Part shown: one piece after another, positions 8,457-17,621 of the stretch
Position numbering within the stretch: position 1 is the first letter of the stretch
Layout of the letters: each line of letters opens with the position of its first letter
DNA from: Azospirillum doebereinerae
Lineage (GTDB): Bacteria; Pseudomonadota; Alphaproteobacteria; Azospirillales; Azospirillaceae
Assembly: GCF_003989665.1 (NCBI RefSeq)
Contig: NZ_RZIJ01000032.1
Coordinates: forward strand, 1-63,352
DNA: 63,352 nucleotides
Reading direction: 5' to 3'
Position numbers and translations under genes: made by a program
The notes under the pieces: generated by a model
Databases searched by the model: none
What the model was told of the DNA's origin: nothing
What the model saw: only the letters and a program-made list of their open reading frames with translations

Positions 8457-9707
8457 ATGCCCGATTCCCCGCTTTCCGGCCCGGCCCTTCTGGCGCGCAT
8501 CGACGCGCTGGCGGCGATCAGCGCCGAGCCGGGACGCCTGTCGCGCCTGTACCTGACGCCTGAGCACCGCCGCGCCAACGACCTCGTCGCCGTCTGGATG
8601 CGCGAGGCCGGGATGGCCGTGCGCGAGGATGGCGTCGGCAACATCGTCGGGCGCTACGAGGGCGACCGGCCGGGCCTGCCGGCGTTGCTGATCGGCTCGC
8701 ACCTCGACACCGTGCGCGACGCCGGGAGATACGACGGCATGCTGGGGGTGCTGTCGGGCATCGCCGTCGTCGCCGAACTGCACGCCCAGGGCCGCCGCCT
8801 GCCCTTCGCGGTCGAAGTGATCGGCTTCGGCGACGAGGAGGGCACCCGCTTCCAGTCCACCCTGATCGGCAGCCGCGCCATCGCCGGCGCCTTCGACCCG
8901 GCGGTGCTGGACAAGCGCGACGCCGACGGCGTCCGGCTGGGCGACGCGCTGGCCGCCTTCGGCAAGGATCCCGCCGCCTGGGCGACCGCCGCCTACGATC
9001 CCGTCACGGTGCTGGCCTACGCCGAACTCCACATCGAGCAGGGACCGGTGCTAGAATCGCTCGACCGCGCGGTCGGGGTTGTCAGCGCCATCGCCGGGGC
9101 CACGCGGCTGGCGGTGACGGTGGACGGCTTCGCCGGCCACGCCGGCACGGTGCCGATGACGCTGCGCCGCGACGCGCTGGCCGCCGCCGCCGAGATGATC
9201 CTCGCCGTGGAAACGCTCTGCTCGGGCGCCGAGCGGTTGGTCGGCACGGTCGGCCGGATCGAGGCGGCGCCCGGCGCCACCAACGTCATCCCCGGCCGGG
9301 TCCGCTTCACCATCGACCTGCGCGCCGACCGCGACGCCTTGCGGCTGGAGCGCGTCGCCGCCGTCCGCGCCGGGCTTGCGGAGATCGCCGCCCGGCGCAA
9401 CGTCGGCATCGCCTTCGAGACGCTGCACGAAAGCCCGGCCGTCGCCTGCCACCCGGCGCTGATGGCGCAGTTCGCCGCCGCCGCCACGGCGCTCGGCCTC
9501 GACGCGCCGGAGCTGCCGAGCGGCGCCGGGCACGACGCCATGGCGGTCGCCGGCCTGACCGACATCGCCATGCTGTTCGTGCGCTGCGACCGTGGCATCT
9601 CGCACAACCCGGCCGAAAGCATCACCGCCGCCGACGCCGAGGCCGGCGCCCGCGTGCTCGCCCGTTTCGTCGACCATTTCCAGCCCGCATCGGACCGCGC
9701 CCCATGA
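8457..9707 (+). CDS. Zn-dependent hydantoinase/carbamoylase-family amidohydrolase (M20)
   Basis: Probably hydrolyses an N-carbamoyl amino acid or a ureido compound such as allantoate. Metal-site motifs of the family are visible: SHLDTVRDAGRYDGMLGV (His/Asp), GFGDEEGTRF (Glu) and HIEQGPVLE (His), plus GxGHDAMAVAG near the C-terminus. The start at 8457 gives 416 residues, the usual family length; an ATG at 8379 would add 26 proline-rich residues and neither start has a convincing ribosome-binding site. It overlaps the next gene by ATGA, so the two hydrolases are co-translated. The substrate is not determined. Confidence 0.85.
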   Translation: MPDSPLSGPALLARIDALAAISAEPGRLSRLYLTPEHRRANDLVAVWMREAGMAVREDGVGNIVGRYEGDRPGLPALLIGSHLDTVRDAGRYDGMLGVLSGIAVVAELHAQGRRLPFAVEVIGFGDEEGTRFQSTLIGSRAIAGAFDPAVLDKRDADGVRLGDALAAFGKDPAAWATAAYDPVTVLAYAELHIEQGPVLESLDRAVGVVSAIAGATRLAVTVDGFAGHAGTVPMTLRRDALAAAAEMILAVETLCSGAERLVGTVGRIEAAPGATNVIPGRVRFTIDLRADRDALRLERVAAVRAGLAEIAARRNVGIAFETLHESPAVACHPALMAQFAAAATALGLDAPELPSGAGHDAMAVAGLTDIAMLFVRCDRGISHNPAESITAADAEAGARVLARFVDHFQPASDRAP

Positions 9708-10942
9708 CCGACCGCCTTTCCACCGGCACAGACGCCTTGGCCGCCGCCGTCGACGCCTCCTTCGACGCCGAGACCCGCTTCCTGGCGGAGTTGGTCAAGG
9801 TGCCGTCGGACAACCCGCCCGGCGACTGCGCCCCCCACGCCGCCCGCGCGGCGGAACTGCTGGAGGCGATGGGCTTCACGGTCGAGCGCCACCCGGTGCC
9901 GGACGACCTGGTCCGCGCCAACGGCATGGTCAGCGCGACCAACCTCGTCGTCCGCCACCGCTTCGGAGACGGCCCGGTGGTGGCGCTGAACGCCCACGGC
10001 GACGTGGTGCCGCCCGGCGAGGGCTGGAGCGCCGATCCCTACGGCGCCGAGATCCGCGACGGGGTGATGTACGGGCGCGGCGTCGCCGTGTCGAAATCGG
10101 ACTTCGCCACCTACGCCTTCGCGCTGAAGGCGCTGATGGCGGCCGGCAGCCCCCTCAAGGGCGCGGTGGAACTGCACCTGACCTACGACGAGGAGGCCGG
10201 CGGCGAGATCGGCCCGAAATGGCTGCTCGATCAGGGCATCTCCAAGCCGGACTACGCGGTGTCGGCCAGCTTCGCCTATTCGGTGGTGACGGCGCACAAC
10301 GGCTGCCTGCATCTGGAGGTCCAGATCAACGGCAAGTCGGCCCACGCCGCCCGCCCCGACACCGGCTTCGACGCGCTGGAGGCGGCGAACGGCGTGCTGG
10401 CGGCGCTCTACGCCCACCGGCCGGAGCTGGCGACGCGCCTGTCGACGGTCCCCGGCATCACCCACCCGTCGCTGACGGTCGGGCTGATCCAGGGCGGCAT
10501 CAACACCAACGTGGTGCCCGACCGCGTGACCTTCCGCCTCGACCGCCGCATGATCCCGGAAGAGAACCCCGCCGAGGTCGAGGCCGAACTGCGCGCCCTG
10601 ATCGAGCGCGCCGCGTCGGGCTACACGGGCATCCGCGCCGAGGTGCGGCGCATCCTTCTGGCCCGCCCCTTCACCTCGGTCGGCGACGCCCCGCGCCTGG
10701 CCGGGCTGTTCGCCCGCCACGCCGAGGCGGTGCTGGGCGTGCCGGTGGCGCAGACCGGCATCCCGCTCTACACCGACGCGCGGCATTATTCGGAGGCCGG
10801 CATCCCCACCGTGCTCTACGGCGCCGGCCCACGCGACCTGCTGGAGGCCAACGGCCACCGCGCCGACGAGAAGCTGGTGCTGGAGGATCTGCGCAAGGCG
10901 ACGCTGGTGGTCGCGCGCACGCTGGCGGAGCTGCTGGGTTGA
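9704..10942 (+). CDS. M20-family deacylase / peptidase (ArgE/DapE-like)
   Basis: A 412-residue metallohydrolase co-translated with the preceding amidohydrolase. Visible motifs are H98 and D100 in LNAHGDVVP, DEEAGGE (catalytic Glu 163-164) and YTDARHYSEAG near the C-terminus; a dimerisation lid domain occupies about residues 190-310. The segment that normally reads GRGxxDxKG, with the metal-bridging Asp, here reads GRGVAVSKSD. The usual bridging position (about 129) is therefore Val, unless D133 substitutes. It may be a subfamily with a modified site. Likely a second step in the same degradation path. Confidence 0.85.
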   Translation: MTDRLSTGTDALAAAVDASFDAETRFLAELVKVPSDNPPGDCAPHAARAAELLEAMGFTVERHPVPDDLVRANGMVSATNLVVRHRFGDGPVVALNAHGDVVPPGEGWSADPYGAEIRDGVMYGRGVAVSKSDFATYAFALKALMAAGSPLKGAVELHLTYDEEAGGEIGPKWLLDQGISKPDYAVSASFAYSVVTAHNGCLHLEVQINGKSAHAARPDTGFDALEAANGVLAALYAHRPELATRLSTVPGITHPSLTVGLIQGGINTNVVPDRVTFRLDRRMIPEENPAEVEAELRALIERAASGYTGIRAEVRRILLARPFTSVGDAPRLAGLFARHAEAVLGVPVAQTGIPLYTDARHYSEAGIPTVLYGAGPRDLLEANGHRADEKLVLEDLRKATLVVARTLAELLG

Positions 10943-11274
10943 ACGCCTGGGGAGCGATGGCGCTCCTCGTCACGCTGGCCGGGCCGGGCGCGGCCTTCGC
11001 CGCCGACCCGGCCTTCCTGCCCAACGACCCGAAGCGCCCGGTCGAGGCGATCAGCCGCGACCTCGGCGTCCGGCCGGAGCAGTTCGTCGCCTGCTTCAAC
11101 GAGGTGCGCCCGGCCCCGAACGGCGACCGCCCGACGGCGGCGCGCGTCCACGCCAACAAGGCGGTGCTGTTGGGCTGCCTGCAACGGGCCAACCCGGCGA
11201 TCACCAACGACGGGCTGGACACGGTGATGGACCGTCACCGTCCGGGCGGACGCGAGGCGCAGAGGCCACGGTAA
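10939..11274 (+). CDS. Small exported hypothetical protein
   Basis: About 105-111 residues. A hydrophobic leader (MALLVTLAGPGAAFA) ends in an AFA-A cleavage-like site, so the mature protein would be periplasmic, with two Cys (in FVACFNE and LLGCLQR) that could form a disulfide. The start is uncertain: TTG at 10939 (overlapping the previous stop, TTGA) or ATG at 10957. The family is not recognised. The overlap suggests co-transcription with the two hydrolases. Confidence 0.6.
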   Translation: MNAWGAMALLVTLAGPGAAFAADPAFLPNDPKRPVEAISRDLGVRPEQFVACFNEVRPAPNGDRPTAARVHANKAVLLGCLQRANPAITNDGLDTVMDRHRPGGREAQRPR

Positions 11275-11323
11275 GGGGTTTGCTTGGGCAGGACTGGATG
11301 GGGCCGACGCGGTTGCCCCCGCC

Positions 11324-13123
11324 TCACCCCACCTGTTCCTCCGGCGGAAGCGGGCTGAAGCTCCAGCCGGCCAGCACGCCGCCGGCCGCGAGCGCCGGAT
11401 CCGCCTGCCCCAGCGACTCCAGATGCCCGTCGATCAGCCGGTCGAGCCGCTTGCGCGCCGCCCAGTCGGTCAGGCTGTGGTCGGCGCGCTCCAGATACTC
11501 CACCCGGATGCCCGGCAGCCCGTGCAGGCAGCGGCCGCCGGGGCCGAGATGCAGCTCGAACTCGCCGTAGGTCATGTCGCCGACGCTGTAGACCAGCAGC
11601 ACCCGCCGGCCCTGCGCCGACAGGCGGCGGAACACCTTCAGCACCCCGGCGGTCAGGCCGGACTTGATCAGCGCCTTGCGGCCGAGCCGGGTGACCAGCC
11701 GCTTCACCAGCCCGGTCACGCGGCTGCGGTTGCGCAGCATCGCGCGCAGCTTGGCCGGCCGCAGCGCCTCGCGCAGATAGCCGCGCGCCGAGCGGTGGGC
11801 CACCGAACGCAGCACCTCCACCACCGCGACGCCCTTGCCCAGCTCGAACCGCCCCGGATTGAGCAGGATCTGCCCCGCCACCCGGCTATCCCCCTGACCG
11901 GAGTCGCCCAACCCGGCCAGCAAGGCCGGCGCGCCGCCCGCGCACAGGCCGATGATGACGCAGCGATCGTGCCCCTCGCCCTCCAGCCAGTCGAGCGCGG
12001 CGCGGACGTCGGTCATGACCGTCTGGGTGTAGAGCAGGTTGTCCGGCTGGCCGGGCCGCGCCGGGCTGTCGCCGATGCCGGCCACGTCGATGCGCAGCGA
12101 CGTGTAGCCCAGCGCCGCCAGCCGCCGCGCCTGCAGCACCGTCGCCCGGCCCGAGCCGACATGGTGCGTCGCCCCGCTGTTCAGGAACAGGATCGCCGGC
12201 CGGTTGCCGCCCCCATCGGCCAGGATCGGCGCGCAGGCGATGCCGAACAGCGCCGGATCGCCGCCGATGAACACCGGCCGCTCCACCGCCGCCGCCATCA
12301 TCAGGCCGGCCGGGCGTTCGGGCGGCGGGGTGGCGCCCTGCCCGACCCCGCCCGCCGTCAGCCACGCCGTCACCGGCGCGAAGGCCGCCCCGGCCTCGGC
12401 CCGCTGCGGCTGCTGGACCAGTTCGGGCGAGCCGGCGAAGACGCCACGCTCCACCGCCGCCCCCAGCCCGCCGAGCCGCGCGGCCAGCTGCGCCATCCCG
12501 CGCGACTCCGCCTTGTCGAGCAGCAGGGCCCGGCGCGCCGCAGGCGCGTGTCCCGTCGCCCGGCCGTCCAGCGCGGTCAGCTCCAGCGCGGTCTCCGGCG
12601 TCAGCGCGAAGCCGACGACGTTCAACTGCCCGGCGCGCTCGGGCAGCGCCTCCTCCGGTCCCGGCAGGGCGACGATGCGGGACAGCGCCTGCATCTCGCG
12701 CACCGCGATGCGGCCGGTCGGCGGCGGCGTCACCAGCACCAGCGCGTCGACGCCCTCCCCCTTCGCCGCCGCTTCCTCCGCCGCGACCAGGGCGAGCAGC
12801 CCGCCCAGCCGGTAGCCGACCAGGGCGACCTCGGCGACGCCGGTGTCCTCGCGCAGGCGGCGCACCGCCGCGTGGACGCTGTCGAGCCACGCCCGAACCC
12901 GGCCGGGGTCGGAATCGTCGCCCGCCGAATCGCCCAGCCCGTGGTAATCGAAGCGCAGCGTCGGCAGCCCGGCCGCCGCCAGCGATTCCGCAAACCCCTT
13001 CCAGGCGCGGTGGACGCACAGCTCCTCGTGGCCGTGCGGGCCGCACAGCACCACGCCGCGCCGCCCCCCGGCCGGGTGCAGCCACCCGAAACACCCCTCG
13101 AACACCACCGGCGTCGGCGTCAT
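11324..13123 (-). CDS. Tandem alpha/beta-hydrolase-fold protein
   Basis: 599 residues with two hydrolase-like halves. The N-half resembles exosortase-associated hydrolases (CGPHGHEELCVHRAWKGFA, RFDYHGLGDS). The C-half repeats the pattern (LNSGATHHVG, RIDVAGIGDS, then YLERADHSL near the end). At the nucleophile elbow the N-half reads GYRLGG (Arg 105 where Ser is usual) and the C-half GLCAGG (Cys 394), so the first half may be non-catalytic and the second a Cys-nucleophile acyltransferase or thioesterase. It is the last gene of the aminoacyl-carrier operon, and its ATG overlaps the GH2 stop (ATGA). It could release or transfer the carrier-bound amino acid; that is inference. Confidence 0.8.
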   Translation of the reverse strand: MTPTPVVFEGCFGWLHPAGGRRGVVLCGPHGHEELCVHRAWKGFAESLAAAGLPTLRFDYHGLGDSAGDDSDPGRVRAWLDSVHAAVRRLREDTGVAEVALVGYRLGGLLALVAAEEAAAKGEGVDALVLVTPPPTGRIAVREMQALSRIVALPGPEEALPERAGQLNVVGFALTPETALELTALDGRATGHAPAARRALLLDKAESRGMAQLAARLGGLGAAVERGVFAGSPELVQQPQRAEAGAAFAPVTAWLTAGGVGQGATPPPERPAGLMMAAAVERPVFIGGDPALFGIACAPILADGGGNRPAILFLNSGATHHVGSGRATVLQARRLAALGYTSLRIDVAGIGDSPARPGQPDNLLYTQTVMTDVRAALDWLEGEGHDRCVIIGLCAGGAPALLAGLGDSGQGDSRVAGQILLNPGRFELGKGVAVVEVLRSVAHRSARGYLREALRPAKLRAMLRNRSRVTGLVKRLVTRLGRKALIKSGLTAGVLKVFRRLSAQGRRVLLVYSVGDMTYGEFELHLGPGGRCLHGLPGIRVEYLERADHSLTDWAARKRLDRLIDGHLESLGQADPALAAGGVLAGWSFSPLPPEEQVG

Positions 13124-15735
13124 GCATTCCCCCTGTATCGGATGGGGGCCGACGCGTTCAGCGCGTGGACCTCGCCATCCGGAGCTTTCGTCGTTCCGGC
13201 ACGCGGCAACAGGCGGACCGTCCGCGCGGCGCCGGGGGGAAGATGGAACCACGCGTCCTGCGCGCGGTAGCCGTCGTCCTCCACATGCACCGAGCAGGCG
13301 AACCGCCGGGTGGTCAACGTCAGCGCCCAACCGTCCTCCCCGTGCCGGACCTCGACGGTCAGGCCCAGATCGGCGCGCGGCAGGGCGCGCCCCTTAGGGA
13401 AATGAAAGGATTGGGCGATTGGTTCCGCGTCGGTCTCCGCCCCCTCCGAACGGGTCAGCGTCAGTACCACCACGTCGTGCGCCGCCGGCCCGAAGCGGTA
13501 GGCGTGGGTCAGATCGAAGAAGCGGTCGGACAGCGCCGCCGCCGGAATCGTCTGGGCGGAGCGCGGCGGCAGGGCGACGGCGCGTTCGGCCCGGAACACC
13601 GGAACGGCGCCGTCGCGCAAGGCCGTCAGGGTCACGACCGCCGGGATCGCGGCGGCGGTCTCGTTGAGCAGGTGGACCGCCAACCCGTTGACGCCCTCGT
13701 CGGTCAGCGCCGCCTGGACCGGGCGGAAAGCGCGCCTCATGGCGTGCCACGCCGCCTTGGGCGTGCCGTCCGACGCCACGACGCCCCAGCCGGCCCCCGG
13801 CCACAGGTCCCGCCACAGCCAGACCAGCCCCCCGGCGCAGGTCGAGCCGGCCCGCCGCCACTCGCCGAACACGCTCTCGATCACCTCGCCGGTGACGGCG
13901 CGGGACAGGCGCAGGTAGCGGTCAGGATCCTCGTAGCGCAGGCGGCGCGGATCGACGGCGTAAAGCGTCTCCAGGTAATGGTCGCGCACGTCCTCGAAAT
14001 CCCAGGAGGCGCCGGTGTCGCGCGGCACCCGCTCCTTCCAGCGGGGGTGGTGGACGGCGGGGACGCCGAGCGCTCCATCGGACAGTCCGTCGGGGACGTG
14101 CGAGAAGGCGAGGCATTCGGCGGCGAAACGCACCCCGGCGCGCCGCGCGTCGTCGAGCGGGCGCTGGTAGGCGCCGACCCCGTAGTAATGCGACACGCCC
14201 GAATCGGCGATGAACGGCAGCGCCCCGCCGCTGGGGGAGTTCGGAACGAAGACCGCGTCGGGACGGCGGACGGCAAGCTCGCCTTGCAGGGTTTCCATCA
14301 GGACGGGCTGCGCCCAGGCGGCACGGGCGAGGCCCAGCATCGCGGCCTGCTGCTCCATCTCGCTGCCGCCGCACAGCACCGCCAGCGACGGCGACGCCTG
14401 GGTGCGGTCGAGCAGCTGCGCGATCTCCGCCCGCACGCCGTCGAGGAAGGCGGCGTCGGTGGGGTAGTCGAAATTGGCCAGCATGGCGTCCTGCCAGACC
14501 AGGATCCCCAGCTCGTCGCACAGGTCGAAGAAGGCGTCGGCCTCGTAGAGCATGGTGCCGCCGACGCGGACCATGTTGGCGCCGGCGTCGCGCAGCAGGG
14601 TCAGGCCGGGCTCGTAGGCCGCGCGGTCGCCGGACAGCCCGACGATGTCGGGCGGGGTCCAGCAGGCGCCGCGCGCGAAGATCCGCTCGCCGTTGACGAC
14701 CAGCGCGAAGCCCTGGCCATCCGGTCCCCGGTCCACCTCCAGCGAACGGAAGCCGGTGCGGCCGAGGTCGATCCGGGTGTCGCCGATGCGGGCGGCGACG
14801 GCGTGCAAGGCCGGAGCGCCGTGGGTGTGCGGCCACCAGGGCTCGACGCCGGGGATGGTGAGGTCGCCGCGCAGGGTGTCGGCGTCGATCCAGGCCAGCG
14901 CGGCGGTTTGGCCGGCGACCTCGACCGTGGCGGGCGGGCGGGCGCCGTCGCGGGAGTCCACCGTCAGGGTCAGCGTCAGCCGGCCGTCGCGCCCGTCATA
15001 GGCGGTGCGCAGATCGGCGGCGCGGACGCGCAGGGGGCCGGCGTCGGCGACCAGCTCCACCGGACGGAAGGGGCCGACCGCGTGGACCGCCGGGCACCAG
15101 CCGGGCATGTGGCCGAGCAGGGTGGTGCGGACGAAGCGCAGCCCGGCCGGCTCCGCCAGGCGCGGGCGCCAGCGGGCGCGGCCCTTGCGCGCCGCGAGGT
15201 CCGGGTGCAGGGCGCGGAAGCGGAGGGTCAGCGTGGCCTCTCCGCCCAAGGTGACCGGGACCTCGTGGGCGAGAAACATGCTGTCCGAGGTGAGGATGCG
15301 TGTGTCGTCGAGCCAAGCCTCGGCCAGCGTGGCGAGGCCGTGGAAGCGCAAGCTGTGCGCCCCGTGGCCGTTCAGGCGGGTGCGGTAGACCACGTCACGG
15401 TCGTGCAGCGGCGCCGGCGCGTCGAACGACCACAGCCCGGCGTCCCGCAACGCCTGCGCGGCGGTGCCGGGGACCGGGGCGGGGATGAGGCTCCCTCTCC
15501 CGCCCCGGGAGAGGGAAGGGGCCCACGGCGGAAGCCGTGGGAAGGGTGAGGGGCTACCGGAACATGGATGAAGCACCACGCCCGCCAGCCCCTCACCCTC
15601 CCCACCGCTCTGCGGCGGGTCCCCTCCCTCTCCCGGGACGGGAGAGGGCCATTCTCCGGGACCGACCACCGTCATCTCCCACCCGTCGGTGACGGGGGTC
15701 ACCGCCTGCCCGGTGACCGAGCGGATCCGCGCCAC
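13120..15735 (-). CDS. Glycoside hydrolase family 2 protein (beta-mannosidase-like)
   Basis: 871 residues from a GTG at 15735, seven bases after the DUF1839 stop. Fold parts are a galactose-binding-like N-domain, an immunoglobulin-like domain, and a TIM barrel with VRVGGTMLYEADAFFDLCDE, LVWQDAMLANFDYP and the acid/base Glu in CGGSEMEQ; the likely nucleophile Glu is in FAAECLAFSH. Residues about 30-81 are encoded by a copy of the window's palindromic repeat in frame and look unlike the rest (Pro/Gly/Ser-rich). Its place between a carrier-protein ligase operon and a hydrolase suggests a role in maturing a glycosylated product rather than polysaccharide feeding. No signal peptide is seen. Confidence 0.85.
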   Translation of the reverse strand: MARIRSVTGQAVTPVTDGWEMTVVGPGEWPSPVPGEGGDPPQSGGEGEGLAGVVLHPCSGSPSPFPRLPPWAPSLSRGGRGSLIPAPVPGTAAQALRDAGLWSFDAPAPLHDRDVVYRTRLNGHGAHSLRFHGLATLAEAWLDDTRILTSDSMFLAHEVPVTLGGEATLTLRFRALHPDLAARKGRARWRPRLAEPAGLRFVRTTLLGHMPGWCPAVHAVGPFRPVELVADAGPLRVRAADLRTAYDGRDGRLTLTLTVDSRDGARPPATVEVAGQTAALAWIDADTLRGDLTIPGVEPWWPHTHGAPALHAVAARIGDTRIDLGRTGFRSLEVDRGPDGQGFALVVNGERIFARGACWTPPDIVGLSGDRAAYEPGLTLLRDAGANMVRVGGTMLYEADAFFDLCDELGILVWQDAMLANFDYPTDAAFLDGVRAEIAQLLDRTQASPSLAVLCGGSEMEQQAAMLGLARAAWAQPVLMETLQGELAVRRPDAVFVPNSPSGGALPFIADSGVSHYYGVGAYQRPLDDARRAGVRFAAECLAFSHVPDGLSDGALGVPAVHHPRWKERVPRDTGASWDFEDVRDHYLETLYAVDPRRLRYEDPDRYLRLSRAVTGEVIESVFGEWRRAGSTCAGGLVWLWRDLWPGAGWGVVASDGTPKAAWHAMRRAFRPVQAALTDEGVNGLAVHLLNETAAAIPAVVTLTALRDGAVPVFRAERAVALPPRSAQTIPAAALSDRFFDLTHAYRFGPAAHDVVVLTLTRSEGAETDAEPIAQSFHFPKGRALPRADLGLTVEVRHGEDGWALTLTTRRFACSVHVEDDGYRAQDAWFHLPPGAARTVRLLPRAGTTKAPDGEVHALNASAPIRYRGNA
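15493..15648. repeat. Palindromic repeat copy 2, in frame inside the GH2 gene
   Basis: 156 bp (52 codons) bounded by inverted hairpins CCCTCTCCCG.../...CGGGAGAGGG at 15493-15515 and 15626-15648, with an internal hairpin CCCACGGC-GGAA-GCCGTGGG at 15522-15541. The terminal stems match the other repeat copies in the window. Length divisible by three and absence of stops keep the GH2 frame open. Confidence 0.8.
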
Positions 15736-15741
15736 CGCCGG

Positions 15742-16698
15742 TCACCCGTACCGGCGGGTCAGCGCGCCGAGCGCCGTGTCGTGGGCGCGCTCCAACCGGT
15801 CGAAGGTCTCCGTGGGGTCCACCGGCTTCTTGCGCGCCACCGCGCGGGCCAACTGGAATTGCAGCGCCTTGGCACCCTCGGCGATGGTCGCGCACGCCTC
15901 CACAGCGTCCGCCGGGCCGTCCAGCCAGCGGACATGCGCGCCCAGCAACTCGAAATTCGCGCCGAGCTGGCGCAGCACGTTGAAGGCGTTCAGATGGAAA
16001 TACGCCATCGGCCGCGACAGCAGACTGTCCAGATGCCGGGGAAACGCCGCCCGGTAGGCCGCGACCGGGTTGCCCGCCGGGCGCCGCGCCAGATGCCGAC
16101 GCATCAACTCCAGCGACGCCGCCACCAGCGCGCCGCCGGTCAGGGGTGCCGCGCCCGGCTTGACGAACTCGACATAGGGAAACAGCGGCCCGCCGGCCGC
16201 CGCGAACAGCCGGTCGTAATCGGCGCCGTCGAGCGCGAAGAAGCCGGCGTTGTGGAAATACGCCATCCGCCGCGCCGCCGGGTCCAGTTCCGCGATCCCC
16301 ACCGTCGTCTTCACATGGGTGACGCCGTAGGAGGTTCCCCGCGTGTCGGGCAGGTGGAAGCCGTCCACCTCGACCAGCACCAAGCCTTCCGGACGGCGCT
16401 CCAACTGCTCCACGACATGCGCCTCGACGCTGTCGTAGATCGCCAGCTCCTGCACCCGCAGACCGTAGAGCGTCTCCAGATCCTCCAGCGGCGGCTTGAA
16501 GAAGGTGAACTGGTCGCCCTCGAAATCCTGCGCCACGGTGAAGCCCAGCATCGCCAGCGGCTCCAGGCCGCGGGCGTGCAGGGCCTCGATCCACAGGTCG
16601 ACGTAGCAGTTGGTCTCCGGCCACACCCGGTCGCCCGCGTGCAGCGGGTGCGGCGTGTAAGCGGCCGGATCGGGCCGGAGGGCGGGCATCCCGCTCAC
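15742..16698 (-). CDS. DUF1839 family protein
   Basis: 318 residues from GTG 16698, which overlaps the upstream stop as GTGA; ATG 16689 is the alternative. The family has no assigned reaction. Visible features are an N-terminal NCYVDLWIEALHARG segment, a central DGFHLPDTRGTSYG and a C-terminal helical tail. The conserved NCYVDLW and the polar H/E/D residues suggest an enzyme, possibly a peptidase-like or acyltransferase fold. It sits between the amino acid:carrier ligase and GH2, coupled to both, so it is likely a modifying step on the carrier-bound amino acid. Confidence 0.75.
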   Translation of the reverse strand: MSGMPALRPDPAAYTPHPLHAGDRVWPETNCYVDLWIEALHARGLEPLAMLGFTVAQDFEGDQFTFFKPPLEDLETLYGLRVQELAIYDSVEAHVVEQLERRPEGLVLVEVDGFHLPDTRGTSYGVTHVKTTVGIAELDPAARRMAYFHNAGFFALDGADYDRLFAAAGGPLFPYVEFVKPGAAPLTGGALVAASLELMRRHLARRPAGNPVAAYRAAFPRHLDSLLSRPMAYFHLNAFNVLRQLGANFELLGAHVRWLDGPADAVEACATIAEGAKALQFQLARAVARKKPVDPTETFDRLERAHDTALGALTRRYG

Positions 16699-17621
16699 CC
16701 CCACAGGACCGAGCGCACCGGGGCCGGCCAGCGCGCCACGTCGAAGCCGTGGTGCCGGAACAGCGCCAGCGCCACCCGCTCCATCCCGAAGCCGACGCAG
16801 GCGGTGTGCGCGACCCCGCCATCGGCGGTCTTGATGTCCCACAGATGGCCGAAATGGTCCTGGTGGTAGTTGAAGCTGAGGCAGGCGGTCGGCTTCTCCT
16901 CGCTGGTGATCGGGATCAGCAGCTCGAACTTCAGCTTCTGGTCGCGCTGGTTGTTCGACAGCATGGTCCCGGCCCGGCCGAAGAACGGGTCGTTCGCCAC
17001 GTCGATGTCGAGCGGCACGCCGAGCGAGCCCATCATCTCGCGCCCGCGCCGCAGCCAGGTCTCGCGGAACTCCATCACCTGCTCGGGCGTGCCGACACGG
17101 ATGTACTCCCGCATGCGGAAGAGCTGCATGCGCGCCGGGTCAATCGACGGCTCGTGCCGGAAGCAGTAGGAGAAGACGTCGATCAGCCGCCCCTCCTCGG
17201 GCAGCGGCCCCCGCGCCGCCACGGTCGGGTAGACCGGGTAGCAGGCGGCCGGCGTCATCACCACGTCGGTGGCGACCTGATCCTCGGTCCAGTCCTGCCC
17301 CTCCTCCAGCCGGCGCAGCAGGCTGCGGTGGGCGCGCTCGTCGCCCGCGAAGCTGTGGATGGTGCCGGCCAGATGCGGGAAGCTCTTCAGATACTCGCTT
17401 TCCTCGAAGTATTTCCGGTTCAGCGCGGGGGGGAAGCGCATCACCTCCGCCCCGTCGGCACCGCCCCAGACGGTGACCAGCGCGTCGAAGCGCTCGACCA
17501 CCTCCTCGAACATCCCGCTGCGGCCGTAGAGGCCGTCGACCCCGGTGGGGATCAGCAGGCCGGCGGCCACCAGCTCGTCGCGATACGCCTCCTGGGCGCT
17601 GACGCTGTCGATCATGTTCAT
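16695..17621 (-). CDS. Amino acid:[carrier protein] ligase (class II synthetase-like)
   Basis: Homologues activate a small amino acid with ATP and load it on the phosphopantetheine of a dedicated carrier protein instead of tRNA. The 308 residues are an atypical seryl-tRNA-synthetase catalytic core without the tRNA-binding arm: motif 2 around FRHEPSIDPARMQLFRMREY and motif 3 in GFGMERVALALF. C127 (AACYPV), E172 (MREY) and C275 (TACVG) are placed to hold the catalytic zinc described for this family. The ATG overlaps the dehydrogenase stop by four bases. The amino acid (Gly or Ala in studied members) cannot be decided from sequence. Confidence 0.88.
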   Translation of the reverse strand: MNMIDSVSAQEAYRDELVAAGLLIPTGVDGLYGRSGMFEEVVERFDALVTVWGGADGAEVMRFPPALNRKYFEESEYLKSFPHLAGTIHSFAGDERAHRSLLRRLEEGQDWTEDQVATDVVMTPAACYPVYPTVAARGPLPEEGRLIDVFSYCFRHEPSIDPARMQLFRMREYIRVGTPEQVMEFRETWLRRGREMMGSLGVPLDIDVANDPFFGRAGTMLSNNQRDQKLKFELLIPITSEEKPTACLSFNYHQDHFGHLWDIKTADGGVAHTACVGFGMERVALALFRHHGFDVARWPAPVRSVLWG

